From Rattus norvegicus (lineage: Eukaryota; Chordata; Mammalia; Rodentia; Muridae): DNA of 64,000 nt. The DNA lies in contig NC_086033.1 of the NCBI RefSeq assembly GCF_036323735.1, forward strand, positions 3,109,826 through 3,173,825. Direction: 5' to 3'. A program made the position numbers and the translations under genes. The notes under the pieces were generated by a model that saw only the letters and a list, made by a program, of their open reading frames with translations, searched no databases and was not told the DNA's origin. Shown piece after piece: positions 47,201 through 59,699 of the stretch; the stretch's first letter is position 1, and each line of letters starts with the position of its first letter.

Positions 47201-49500
47201 GCAGCTGGCACGCCTATGTATAAACAAACAACAAGACACCCAAGATCCTCAAGCTGAATTGATTGAAATCCTTTCTCTTGATCATGCCGTTACTGTTGTT
47301 CTGGTGTGTGATATTTGAGAGTCGCTTGCTACACTGTAAGGCTATCCTTGAAAGGCAAGCCTCCTGTTTTTGACAACATGCCCAGGGCTTTCCATGATGC
47401 TTTGCTTAGCTTAATTGCTGATTAGAAAATATAAGAAATGTGACAAAACCCACTGAACACATACTCTGGAATTAAAACTGTGCCTCAGAAGATAAACACT
47501 AAACTGCTTTCCATGTAATTACTAGGGATTCGGCATTACGTCCTTACAAAATTATTGGTTTTGTTTTCAAAAGGAAATGTAATATAACTTTCCATAAATC
47601 AAAATTAATTTGAAGGATATTGGATTTGAAAACAATTTGTACATAAGCACCACAAGGGGTGGGTACACATGTATAACCTACAGCTCGGCGTGAGAAATAC
47701 CCGACACATCCAGAGGAGAGAGGGGGATAACTCCTGGTGGCTAATCAATAACTATGCCAGCAGTAACGGATAGCAGCTTCTTTCCATACCACTGTAGACA
47801 ACACGGTGACAAGCTAAAAAGAAAAATCCTAGGATTCTGACACGGACTCTAAGTTTTTTAACTTTGTGATGCTCACACTCTTATGATACAACATTTTAGG
47901 GGTGAATTTCCTATTTTCACAATTTGAGAGAAAAATTTTTTTGAGATAAATAGTTGTTTTTAAACAAAGTCTGGAGTAAACAGACATCATCGCTGCTAAG
48001 ATCAAAGGTACTGCCATGTCTGTCCTTACACATCATCTCCACACTGCCAGACTTACAATTCAGTTGCGGCTGAGCACCTGTCAGGTACCTGTGTCTATGC
48101 GAGGATAAGCGCTTGCTGAACTCTGAGCACTGGACTAGCTGTGCCGTTGAGAGTTATGTCATTCATTCCAACACACCGTGTGAAGTCAGAAACGTGCAAA
48201 ACAATTAAAAGATTTTGAAGTTGACCCAAAAATGTTGTGATGCCAGTGAAGGACCCATCATCATCATCTAGGTGATCTGGCTCTGTGAGGTGCTCGTCTC
48301 TGGTTACTACTGAGCTACGGGACATTCTGTATGCTTCTCTGTGTTAAGGACAGCCATTCTGTCTCCAGACCAGCATTTAAATTTTGATGAACTAGGACCT
48401 CTAAAACCACTCACTTTCTGTCTCTCACTAGAAAATAGGCTTCTAACGAGAAATAATGAAATCAAACATAATAAGGTAAAACACTTTGGAATTGAACAAA
48501 ACAAATAAACAGAAGGAAGAGAGCCCAAGGGGAGGCACAGTATCAGAAACCCAGTTGCTCATACACTAAGGAAGCCATTTTAGGTACACAGAAGACCTGG
48601 TGCAGACCAGTGCAGGCACTGTACATGTGTCCTAGTCTCGGTGCATTCATATGAGCCTTGATGTTTGAATTTAGACAGCCATGTCCTCCTGCTGGCCTCC
48701 ATGCCCTCTTGCTGGCCTCCGTGCTCTCTGGCTCTTACCCTCTTTCTGCCTCCTTCTTTGCAGGGTTCCTGGGGTCTTTAATCAGAGGTAGGGATTTGAT
48801 AGACATACCCTCCCTTAGGGCTAAGTGTTCAGGTCCTCTCACTTTCTGTACAATGTCCGACTGGGTTTCTGTATTTGCTCTTACCTGCTGCAGAGGAAAG
48901 CTTTCCGGATGAAGGCTGAGCATGTCATGTATAATACAGCAGAATGCCAAGAGGAGTCATTTTACTGCTGTGTTTTAGTCTTTGACTTTTTTAATTAAAC
49001 GCCATTACTAAACGGTAGTGTCTGGTTTTACCTGAGGTCTCAGGTCCTTGAATACACAAGCAGTACAGGCCATGTATCCTATCTCCTCCTGGAGGGACCT
49101 TGAGTCAAGTCGGCCCACCAGACACTGCTTGGCTACTTCCCTAGTATTCTGCAGGCAGGAAATTACAGTTGATCCAAAGGTTTGTGCTGGGCTTGGTGTT
49201 TGTTTCTCTTTTGGTGCTGTTCAGAGTATTTCCTGTACCACACGAGGTTGAAGGCTGTAGGTAGACACCAGCTCAATGCTCAATGCATTATGTAGGTGTC
49301 GTCGTCGTCACAACAGAGCCTTGCCATCGGTTTGTAGAAGGCAATGAAAGGAGCTTGGGTGATCTGGGGATTGCCGTGGCACCATTTGGCTGACAACTCA
49401 ATTAGAGGTGACCTAATCCTGGTATGGAAAGTGTCATTTGGTGACAAGAGACAGCCAGTTAGGAATGTCTCTCCATTATCTGAAGAATTCATTTAGACTT
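47200..49500. other. Unique intronic stretch
   Basis: Mostly unassigned. At 48685-48725 a short direct repeat of about 20 bp (tgctggcctcc with catgccctct / cgtgctctct) occurs. On the minus strand the recursive-splice-like site lies at 48885/48884. Confidence 0.5.
48870..48905 (-). promoter_or_regulatory. Adk: Candidate recursive splice site (CAG|GTAAGA)
   Basis: On the minus strand the sequence reads CTTTCCTCTGCAGCAG|GTAAGAGC: a pyrimidine-rich tract and CAG directly joined to a near-consensus donor, with the junction between 48885 and 48884. This is the arrangement of recursive (zero-length exon) splice sites. It lies about 14.2 kb into the 54.7-kb intron. The motif is seen; use is inferred. 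Confidence 0.35.
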
Positions 49501-49517
49501 CCTTGATGTATGTATGT

Positions 49518-49518
<1 letters not shown>

Positions 49519-49566
<48 letters not shown>
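49519..49566. repeat. (CA)24 microsatellite
   Basis: An uninterrupted CA run of 48 bp, preceded by tgtatgtatgtgta. Confidence 0.97.
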
Positions 49567-49569
<3 letters not shown>

Positions 49570-49589
49570 TATAGGAATCTTCTTTTGCA

Positions 49590-50336
49590 TTAGGTTTCAA
49601 TACTACCTCCCAAGGTTTGGTCTGTTGTCTATTTCACTTCATTCAATTCTAAAAAGTCTTTTCTGTTGTTGATATCTAGCTTTAAATTGTGGTTGCCAGG
49701 CACAAGGTGCTATTTCTTGAATCTGTTTAAAAGATGCATTGTGTCCCAGTATGTGGGCAGTTTTGGGAAAAGTTCCATGAGCTGCTGAGAGGAAGATACA
49801 ATGTTTTCTGTTGGAGTGAAATGTTCTGGAAATATCTGTAAGGTCTGTTTTGTTTCTATCATCAGTTAGCTCCCACAATTCTCTGTTTAGGTCTTGGCTA
49901 GATGACAGGTGTATTTTAGTCTCCCACTATCAGTGTGAGAGTTAATGTGGGAGTTAAGCTGTGCAGGTGTTTCTTTTCTGGATTTTGAGGCTCCTGTGTT
50001 TGATATCTAGTTGTGAAGAACTATAATGTACTCTTGTTGGGTATGCTTTTCTTGGAGGACTATGACATCCTGCCCTGTCTCTTTTGATTAGATTTGGTTT
50101 CAAGCATATTTTGTAAGCTATTGAAATGGTCACAGCAGCTTGCTTCTCAGGGTCATTTGTTTAGAATATCTCCTCCCATCCATCCTTTTACTCTCAGGTG
50201 ATGTCTATCTTTGATGTTAAGAGGTGTTTCTAAGGTGCAGCCGAGGGATGGTATACTGTTTTTAATCCATTCTCCTTATATCTTTCTATTGAGGAAATGA
50301 ATGAACAGTGTTTGTTGATTCCTATTGTTTTGTTGC

Positions 50337-50402
<66 letters not shown>

Positions 50403-51130
50403 GGGTATTCCCAGTGGTTTCTTGGGTGTGGTTAATCACTTTAGGTTGGAATTTTCCTTCTAGCACCTTCTGTAGGATTGGATTTGTGGATAGATAATGC
50501 TTAAATTTTATTTCTCATTGCCCGTCTTACTTTCTCCATCTATTGGGACTGACGGGTCCGCTGGGATAGTGGTCTATGTTGGTCAACATCAGCTCAGGCT
50601 CTTCCTGGGCTTTGAGAAGCCAGGCGTTAGTTACTCCAACCAGTCTGCCTTGAGATATTACTTGGCTTTTGCCCTTGCAGCTTTGAGCACTCTTTCTTCA
50701 CTCTGTACATCCGTACGTGTCATGACTATTATGTGCTGAGGGTACCTTCTTCCCTGGCCCAGTCTGCTTGGTGTTCTGTATCCTTTAAGGTTAGGGAAAT
50801 TTTCTTCTGTGATTTTGTTGAAAATACAATCTGTGCTTGAACCTGAGTTTCTTCTCCTTCCTCTCTTCCTGTTCTTCTTTTTGATCTATTCAAGATTTCT
50901 TGGATTCTCTGTGCCAGAAGTGAAGATGTGCAGTCAGCCTACGGGATTCACTGGCTGCAGTAGCCTGTGCATGCCCAGGGACTGCCCTGTTGGAGTTGGG
51001 CAACAGGAGTCGGAGGGGAGAGGCTAGGAGGGAGAGATCGCTGTGATCCACTAAGGCAGGGCTGAGGAGAGAGGGAAGATGGAGGAGGGGGTCTGCTGCA
51101 GAGCTTGGAGTGAGAGCGAGGACTTGGATT
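49590..51130 (-). mobile_element. Rodent L1-type block, antisense
   Basis: The sequence follows antisense L1 wording for about 1.5 kb: agtctcccactatcagtgtg, ttggaggactatgacatcct, gtgatgtctatctttgatgt, gattggatttgtggatagat, atattacttggcttttgccc, tttggtgttctgtatcc-like, aattttcttctgtgattttg and ttcttggattctctgtgcca, ending in a G-rich segment (tggagttgggcaacaggagt). Many substitutions and stops make it non-coding. The subfamily is uncertain. A (GT)n(GA)n microsatellite (50342-50402) sits inside it. Confidence 0.65.
50342..50402. repeat. (GT)n(GA)n compound microsatellite
   Basis: About 18 GT units pass directly into about 12 GA units inside the antisense L1-type block. Confidence 0.97.
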
Positions 51131-51149
51131 TGGAGGGGAGGAACAGTCG

Positions 51150-53280
51150 GTGAAGATGTCAGTCAGACTGCCTGCCTTGCTAACTTAAGGGAGACCTATT
51201 ATTTATCTGTTCCCATGAAAAAAAGTTACAGTGCAGGGAACAACTATACTTTACAACGGAATTGGCAAAAACTATCCTTGTTTGACCAACTAACACATGA
51301 GCCTTGTCAGGAAACAAAATGAGTTTAATTTTCTTTTTAAACAAATGAACTAATAATCCAAAGTTAGGTTTTCCTGTTCGTTTGCTTTAGTGCCTGAATT
51401 CAAATTGCAAAACAGAAAGGCAAAATGTGTAAGACCCACTGGTGACAGACAGAATGTCGCCTCCCTTGTGCCTCTCTAAAGCTCTCGGCTTTGAGCTGGG
51501 GTGGCAGGGATACACACTGAATGATGTCACGTATTGGGGTGGGTGCTATGACCTCAAGGCCCATGAAAGGTAGATAGATGTGTGCCTTTTGGTATCAACT
51601 ATGACTTGCAGTTTTATACCAGAAGATTTTAGAGTACACACATAGGTGCTGAGACAGGCTCCAAAATGTGTCTTCAAGGACGGCTTCTCAAAATCAGATC
51701 TAAGGGTTAAAGCAGGGGGATGTGGAGAAAGGAGAAGAAATACTAGCGTTATTTTAGATTAAATCTAACACAAAGTGAAAAGCATCTTTTCAAATGGAAA
51801 ATGTGAGAAAGGACAACTGTTTTCATGATTTTAACTACTAAAATGTAATAACCCACTTCAACAAGGAACAGGTCATTGAAGAAAGGAGTGCTAATTCATT
51901 CTGAGAAATGTATGACTGCAAGGAGAAGGCACAATTGGAAATGTCGGCTGTGCACTTAGTCGGACTCAGGCTACTTAAAACTCATTCTTCCTTGATCTGG
52001 CCCTGACAGGATGTGACAAGAGACTCTGCTGCATCACCATCTACACCCTCCTCTGATATTTATAAAGACGCCCGGGCTGCTGATGCGGCTAACAACTGCT
52101 CCAGGTGTAAGGCGTGAGCACGGAGTTCTCTTTGATCACCCCAGTGCCATTTCTGCTTCTAAAATATAAGTGTTCTAGACTGAGCGAGAGTCCCAGAGAT
52201 GTGTCATAAAAACCCTCTTAGCTCTAAACAGTTTTCCTAAGTGGAATAGGTCAAAAAAAAAAAAAAAAAAAAGGAGACAATATTTTAACTTCTAAATGCA
52301 GCTACTCACAGGGAAAGCCTAAATAATGAGACAACACTATGAATTTCGGGTCAATGTTGCTACTGTATCCAAACATAATTTTGAAAACATAATGTTTTAG
52401 ACACCCAGTGCATATACAGTTTAAAAAATTTTAAAATTCTGAAAATAGAACATTAAGTGATATTCTGTATTAAACAATAGGTAGTTCTCTCAGAATTTAA
52501 TTAAAGACAAAACAGAGAAGTGGTAAAACTTTACTACAGATTAAATATAAATAGGGAGGTTTACTTGAGAGATAAGAAACTGGAGGATGAAAAAGTTTCT
52601 AACTATAAAAGCAAGTCACATCACTGCTCCACCTCTTGGCTAAGGTGGACAAGATTAAGTCAGAAATCCTAAGGCAGGTTTGAGGGACCAACCTAGGCGA
52701 TTACTCTTATGTGACAGAAAATTCAGATCCAGCAGTGGCAGCTGTAACACGTGGTTATGAAAGGTAAGCGGTACTTGGGGCACAGTGCTCATCTCCACTA
52801 CTAAGGACAGTTGTGACGTGGCCGTCTGGCAGGAGCTTACACACAGTTAGTTATTGGTGTGGAGGGCATGACTGCGTTACAGCAGAGAGAGAAGTGTAAT
52901 TCTACGCAAAGACCTCTCAAACAGGTGAGAAAGGAAATGTTACCACATTAAGAAAGTTGGTAGTTACTGAAATAACGTGAAAACTCTTATTCTTCATTTC
53001 TAAACACTCCATAGAGCCTCAGACACTGAATGTTAACAGAGAGAAGACAAATCTCAGTGATTATATGCAGATCGTGTTCTCAAAGAATATGAAGGCAGTC
53101 AACATACTTAATGAAATACCCAAACAGCGCACAGAAACAACACGAAAGATAAAAAAGTCAACAAACCAATTCAAGGAAACTGAAGAGTATGTGAAGTTAT
53201 GTGATGACACAAATAACTTGGTATTAACAAGCAGGCGAGGGGACCAAAGCATAAAGGAAAATCATTTTCCCTTAAAACAT
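51150..53280. other. Unique intronic stretch
   Basis: AT-rich sequence with one poly-A run (52253-52272). I see no exon or named repeat. Confidence 0.5.
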
Positions 53281-53284
53281 AGAC

Positions 53285-53402
53285 GATGATGGGATCCCAG
53301 AACTCCAGAGGCAGGGGAATCACCACAAGCTCAAGGCCAACTCTGAACACACAGTGAGTTCCAAGCCAGCCAGGGTACCAGGTAAGAGCCTGTCTGGGAG
53401 GA
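53285..53402 (+). mobile_element. B1 SINE
   Basis: gatgggatcccagaactcca, gaggcaggggaatcaccaca, agctcaaggccaactctgaa and gagttccaagccagccaggg follow B1 order. The very left end is missing. Confidence 0.8.
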
Positions 53403-53872
53403 AAAGGGAAGGGGCAGGGAGAGGAGGTATCACTGATGCAGTGGGAGAACATGGGCCAAGCCTGGTATCCTAGTTTTATACAGTAGCACTACAGAAGCAA
53501 AATAAAGCACATCCTCGTTAGAGGTCATGGTGGCCAGGGGGAATGAATGGGCTGAGGTATGACAACAATACCAACACCAACAACAACCTGGGATACAAAA
53601 CTGCCACATCTTAGTTGATTGGGAAAAAACAGTAACAACTAAAGTATATAGTATGTGTTGCATTTATAAAAAGATAAATGGAGGGGGAGGGGTTAGTATG
53701 AAGATGGTATCTGTGGAGACTGAGCCTAAAGATTTTTATTTCATCTTTTTATGTTTGTAAGCATATCGAGAAAATATTACTACTACCAGTTAGAATTTTA
53801 TTTCGAATTCTGTTTTCTTTACATTTCAACTTAATCATTTAAGGAAAAGCATTTACGCACAAAGAAAACTAC

Positions 53873-54085
53873 AAAAAAAAAAAAAACAAAACAAAAAACA
53901 AAAAACAAAAAACAAAAAAAAAAAAAAAAAAAACCAAACACTGAAAAAGTCTTTTACTGAGAGACCAGCCAATCATACCATATAGGAATTGGAGGCTGGC
54001 AGATCTGTGAGTTCAAGGCCAGCCTTGTCTACCAAGTAAGTTCTTGGATATCCAGGACTGTGAGGCTTTGCCTCAAAAAGCAAAC
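53873..54085 (+). mobile_element. A-rich tract and B1 SINE
   Basis: 53873-53935 is an (A)n/(CAAAA)n tract. At 53985-54085, attggaggctggcagatctg, tgagttcaaggccagccttg, tctaccaagtaagttcttgg and gaggctttgcctcaaaaagc is B1 lacking its left end. The A-rich tract may be the tail of an earlier insertion. Confidence 0.75.
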
Positions 54086-54282
54086 AACGAACAAACAAAA
54101 ACATAAATATCCATTTACGTAGATAGCCCTACATCACTGTTAAATGGCTCTTCAGGCTACAAGGAGAGAGCAGTAGACAGCAGCAGCCACAGCCCACATT
54201 AATAAATACAGAGCTTTGGTAGAGGCAATTACATAAGTAAATACGAATGCTAGTGGGAGAAGGAAGAGTGCTGAGGCAGGGT

Positions 54283-54345
54283 CTTGATATATATACATAT
54301 ATATATATATATGTATATATATCATATACATATATATATCATATA

Positions 54346-54376
<31 letters not shown>

Positions 54377-54460
54377 CCATCCATCCATCCATCCCAGGCT
54401 GGCCTTGAACCGATGATCCATCTGTCTCAGACCCCTCAGTGCTGATACTACATTTCAAAA
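54283..54460. repeat. AT-rich palindromic microsatellite into (GTAT)n(CATC)n, then B1 remnant
   Basis: (TA)n with three tatatatcatata-type blocks is followed by (gtat)6 and (ccat)4 (54283-54395). Then caggctggccttgaaccgat and gtgctgatactac is a reversed B1 end (54396-54460). The AT part contains several self-complementary segments. Confidence 0.93.
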
Positions 54461-54589
54461 CACATTGTAGGCTGTTATAAGCCTACTGTGCTAAGGAAGA
54501 TGCTGAAGTGTTCCTCATCCCGTAATGGACGTCAGTCCATCCTCCCCACTAGCCCCCTCGGGCTCTGGGGATAACATTACTTCTGTCCA

Positions 54590-54800
54590 TTCTTCTGTAC
54601 AGTTGATGTCTTGGTTTCCACAAATGAATGAAGACATGTGGTATTTGTCTCTGTGTCTGGCTTGTTTCACTTAACATAATGCTGCTTCACAATGACAGGG
54701 TTTCATTCTCTTTTTTGTAAATATATCCACTCATCCCCCGAAGGGTGTTCTTTTCAACATTCTGGCTATTGTGATAAACACAAGTGTGTAAAGTTCTTCC
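54590..54800 (-). mobile_element. Ancient L1 (L1M-like) fragment, antisense
   Basis: gtgtctggcttgtttcactt followed by aacataatgctgcttcacaa, then attctcttttttgtaaatat and attctggctattgtgataaa is reversed old L1 3' sequence. Confidence 0.65.
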
Positions 54801-54999
54801 TTGTACAAGCTCACTTCACTATCATCACTCACATTCATAAATGGCGTAAAGGGGATGTAGGAGGTAATCACTGCAAAGCTGTATTACTGGGAACACACAT
54901 ATACAGACGTAACCGTCAGCAGCAACTAAGAGGGTATGGTGGGGATAGAAAAGGAAGTGTTTGTATACTACACACTCAAAGTAGGTTGTTATATGCTTA

Positions 55000-57050
55000 G
55001 AAGAGTAATTCTAATTAAATGCACAGGAAAGGAAAAGGAAGAAGGGAGTCAAAATAATACACTAACACTATTCAATTACACATAAGGACTGTTACCTTCA
55101 GGTAAAAGTAAAAGGTGGTGCTTATTAATGACTGAGTTTTGTATCTCCTCGACACCCGAGAATTTACATGTATTCAAATAGTCATCCAGCTTGACCTGAC
55201 TGCAGCCATGTTGAGCAGTGACTATCATCTACCCTTCAATAAATAACTCTGGTATGTTTCCCCGTCATAGTATAAACAAACCAAACAATTTGAATGGTAT
55301 GTGGAGTTTTATGGCTGAACCCTGGTCCCATCAAAGCCAAGAATGTGCTGACATCTTTGAAATTATCTTGACATAAACCAGATACTTTCCCACTCAGATG
55401 AAGTGGATTTTACCCTGCCTGCTACATAAGCCACCTTCCTTTAACCTAACTCACAGGGGTCTGTAAATGAGTCCCCTCAATACCCTGACAGCACTCTGCA
55501 CTCTGCTTCTACCAAGTCCGAATTCCGTCCCTCCAAAGCAGGATGTGTCTGGCTGGCTGTCACATGCTGGGCCTGGAAGCGTATGGAAGCACTGATCTCC
55601 AACAACACAGATGCTGGCTGTACGAAGGGCAGACTTTAACAATGGAGTTAAGTTAATGAGGCTGTTACGGTTAAAGAGACACAGGACACAAGCAGGCACA
55701 GTGACAGCCCCGTGATTGAGCGGCAACACAGTGACAACCTGCAGGACAAGAGGAGTCCTGAACCAGCATCTGGAACTATGATAAAGAAACCGGAGGCTTC
55801 TTTTGTTTAAATGCACACATTCAGCTATTTGATAACTAAATTTTATATGCCACACTGTACATCCTTAAAAATACAAAATTGGAAATGTTTTTAAGAGTGG
55901 AACTACAACTGAAGAGATTTTAGTATCGGTCTATTATGATATTAAACAAAGAAAGGTGGTGGTGAATTACTGAAGGTTTTATTTACTAGTGAGCAGACCT
56001 ATTAGAGAGATTAGTTTGCATCTCTATGGAAAACTACTTGCTAGAGAATAAATCCCATGAGGTGATTTGAACTCAGGGCGCAGCACACACACTGCTGATC
56101 GCAGTTCCCGATCTGTCACACAGGGTTATTTCTACCTGCATGTGGCAGTCACTGGAGAGACTCCTATCTGCATAAAGTGCTGAGCAAGAATGACAGATGA
56201 ATGCTCACACGCTCACACGCTGGGCATCTACTCGGCCCAGTTCTCTCTCCAGAAGACACGATAGGAGGAAGAGGTGGAAGGCTATCTTCCAGGCCGCTTC
56301 TACACAGCTGGCCGTCCTACTCATAGGCTCACAAGAGCTCTGATTACCTGAAGACATGAACGTGACCTAGCCTGACAGGATTCCATGAAACAGGAAAAGA
56401 ACAAAAAGGGGTGGCCCCTCCAGGAGGAAAAAACACAGGGAAGGAGTTAGTATGGAAAAGAAAGCAAATCAGAGGGGGCAGGGAAAGTGTCTGTGATCAA
56501 ATTATGTTAATGTATGTATAAAAATCTTTATTATAAACCAGTAAGAAATTTTTAAAATGAGTTACCTATGACTTAAATGTCTATCAATTGAGAACACTGA
56601 AGCCAAGTGGCTGCTGTGTAAAATTTTCATTTTAAAAAAATTAATAATTTGTTTTTAAAGCAGTTAGTCAGAATTTATGATGTCAAAAACAGAACTGAAG
56701 TAAAGTTTTAGTAAAGGGGCTAAATAAAATCCTACTGAATTTCAGTGTGCTTCTCTGGAAAATAATTTTTAATCTATAGGTTTGAAGTGCTTTTGTCACA
56801 TGAAAATGAAGCCAGTATTTTATTGAACGAGTTTCCGCCAGCTTCTTTATAGCACGCTCAAATATCATCAAACACTTCTGGAAAAACTGCGTCCGCATTT
56901 CTGTTATTTGTCCCAAATAACTATCCCTTTAGGAACAGGGGTCTTGATGTAACTAACCTTAAACTTGTAATCTCTATACCTCAGCCTCCAAGTTTCTATT
57001 GTATTTAGCAACTGGTATTTCTGTGTTTCTGTCTGTCTGTGGACAATGAT
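55000..57050. other. Unique intronic stretch with one chance minus-strand open frame
   Basis: It includes a 134-codon open frame on the minus strand (55451-55855). Its product has no recognisable domain, no flanking splice signals and no codon bias I can see. The rest is unassigned. A minus-strand TTCATGTCTTCAG|GTAATC occurs at 56348/56347. Confidence 0.45.
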
Positions 57051-57059
57051 AGTTATCTT

Positions 57060-57142
57060 TCTGTTTATCTTTTAGGAGCTGGGGATTGAAACCAGGGTCT
57101 TGCACATGCTAGACAGATACCATTAAGCCACTGAGCCATAAA
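57060..57142 (-). mobile_element. ID/tRNA-type SINE remnant, antisense
   Basis: ttaggagctggggattgaaa, ccagggtcttgcacatgcta and gccactgagccataaa is a reversed, diverged ID-like head. Confidence 0.6.
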
Positions 57143-57487
57143 TTAATACCAAAGACATCTTTTTGGTTCACATGCATGACAATCTTCTTCTGTGTTTTTC
57201 AAGTTGGAAATTATATTAAATATCATTTGAAAAAGTTGAAAGGTGAATGGAAATACATAGTTTTAATATTTAACTTCATTTTATTTAAAAAAATAAATAA
57301 CCTAGCAAATAAAGAAAACCACACACTGAAATTGGGTGGTCTGGTTAATTGTGGCTGTCAATTTGGGCATGTGAAAATATGTTTAATGAAACCATTAATA
57401 TCACAGGTAAGAAAAATCGCATTTCCTTCCCCATGCTCTATGTAGAAACACAGATGTTGCTCTTTGATGAGTGAATGTGAGGAGGAC

Positions 57488-57745
57488 TGCAAACATGGCT
57501 CAGCAGATAAGAGCACTGGCTGCTCCCAAGGGATCTGGGTTTGGTTCCCAGAATCCAAACTGGGGTGGGGATGAGGGAAAGGGTGCTCACATGCAGAAAC
57601 ATGTAAAAATAAGTCTTGAGTGACACTGGGTGGCATACACCTTTAAATGCGGTACTTAGAAAGTAGAAGCCCATGGGCAGAACGTTCTTGAGTTTATAGT
57701 TACACGGTGAGCTGCAGTGTGACCGACCCTATCTCACAAAACACA
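57488..57745 (+). mobile_element. B2-head remnant followed by B1-like SINE
   Basis: 57488-57605: aaacatggctcagcagataa, gagcactggctgctcccaag and gggtttggttcccagaatcc (B2-like). 57618-57745: ggtggcatacacctttaaat, tatagttacacggtgagctg and accctatctcacaaaacaca (B1-like). Confidence 0.6.
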
Positions 57746-57949
57746 CCACAGGACAGTAACAAACAAGTGTGTAGAAACTGCCAAAATCCGTACTTTTACT
57801 GCCTGTCAAATATGCATGAGACTAGATTTATATGTGAGCAGGACATCGACAAACATATGTTCATATATAGTTGTGGTTCCGTTAAAATCTTCAGTGTAGT
57901 TAAGTAAATCAAAATACATAGGGGCTTCAGGAACATTTTTTTTTGACAT

Positions 57950-59090
57950 GATCTGTCACATCGCTTAAAGTATAAAAAAATACGATTACTGGCAATATCA
58001 GACAAAATGAAATCTACATTGTAACCAGGTCAACACGTTGTTATCAAAACTGTTCCCAACCCTCTGGAGTCTGATCGAGAAGAATCACAGATGTGAACTT
58101 TACAGAGGAAGATCTTGTCTGAAGAAATGCTCCCGGGGTTGTCTCAGGAGCCATTAGATTACAGCCTTCTGGTTCTGAATGAGACTTTATGTCGTTGATG
58201 CCTATGGAATGGCTAAGGGAATTCACTATGTTGAGGAAGGGCCAGTTCATTTTCACCAAGCTGCTGACTGGGAAACAGCTGTCTTATTCTACATCTGCTT
58301 TCACGGTCTTTCTGGTACCACGTCCAGCCCACAATTCTTTGTTATACTGTAGCCCAGTTACACTGGTTTCTGTCTCAAATCCAGTTATTGGTGTGCTACC
58401 ATGACAACGCCATAGTCACTTGACCCACATGTGTGTTAATGTTTGGACGTTGGTTTTGTTGAAGCCATATAATTGGCTTCTTTTTATAACTTAAAACTTA
58501 CACACAAAAGGACGACAGTATTAAAAATGTTACATCAACTACCGATGCAAAGTCCACGACTGAATGACAAACACTAACACTAGTCTTCTACTGTACTTGC
58601 CTTGACTTCCAGAAAGATTTACGGCCAAGTTCAGTTTCTCATTTATCCAAGTTGAGGGTCATACCAATACTGCATCAGGATTGAAGAATCTGGGACTCTA
58701 AATATATTTTCCAGACTATATTTTATGAGGAGACAGGTGACTTAGGTCACTGTTTCTTCCCGAAGATGATGACTAACGCAGATAGCAGATTGCAGAACAG
58801 CTACTTAACATTGAAAACAGTTCCTGCTATCAGTACCCGCTGGAAACCCAACCAACGTCTCATAACACAGTCCATAAATACGCTTATCCTACTCTCATTA
58901 TAAATTAGAACTTGAAGATGTACTGAGCTCACCAATCAGAAAGAAAAAAAAATAGCCAGAAGACTAGAAAGGTAAAAATCCCATCACAGAAGAAGATGGC
59001 AGTTGTAATCTGGTAGCCCTCTTCATGAACAAGTGAACTTTAAATTGCAAAGATCAACAAATTCATTGTTTTTATCTTTTCGTGAGTATT
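57950..59090. other. Unique intronic stretch
   Basis: I recognise neither repeat nor exon. Confidence 0.5.
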
Positions 59091-59099
59091 AAAACGCTG

Positions 59100-59272
59100 T
59101 CCGCATGTATGTCTGTGGACAACAGGCATGCAGTGAGCACAGAGGCCAGGAAAGGGGCTCAGATGCCCAGGAAATGGTTGTGAGCCACTTTCTGGATGCC
59201 GGAAGCTGAGCTCAGACCCTCTTGAAGAGTAGCCTGTGCTCTTAACAGCTGAGCCATCTCCCCAGCCACTAG
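59100..59272 (-). mobile_element. B3-type SINE, antisense
   Basis: atgtatgtctgtggacaaca, gcccaggaaatggttgtgag then ccactttctggatgccgg, and tgtgctcttaacagctgagc followed by catctccccagcc is reversed B3 with an intact tRNA-like head. Confidence 0.85.
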
Positions 59273-59571
59273 ATTAAGAAAATTCATAAAGAAGTAGGTT
59301 AATGTGGTTAGGCCTAGTACTTTTTAAATCATCATTTAAAAGTAGTATAATTCTAAAACTCATTATCTAGTTTAACTCTTACAAGTTCCATCCAATGTAG
59401 GACTCAATCTTACCTATAGATAAACCATGTCTATTTCCCCCAAAGGCGGATAAATCCCTGATAGCTTCAAATCCACTCAAATAACAAATCAAAACAAAAA
59501 CTTCAACTTAAACCTATTTATAATATAGTCCCAGGCTCCCGAGAACAAGTGCTTTCTCTCACTGCATGGTT

Positions 59572-59692
59572 TTCAAGACAGGGTTTCTCTGTTTCGCCCT
59601 GGCTGTCTTGGAACTTACTGTACACACCAGATGCCTTCAACTCAGAGTTTTGCCTAGCTTTGCCCCCTGACTCCTAAGGTTAAAAGCATTTG
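59572..59692 (-). mobile_element. B1 SINE, antisense
   Basis: caagacagggtttctctgtt, ccctggctgtcttggaactt and cttcaactcagagttttgcc is reversed B1. Confidence 0.85.
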
Positions 59693-59699
59693 CAAAGTC

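Noticed and set aside
55451..55855. 134-codon minus-strand open frame in Adk orientation
   Set aside because: No pyrimidine-tract acceptor or consensus donor brackets it, the Adk protein has no room for it between the VAQ and WMIQ exons, and I recognise no homology.
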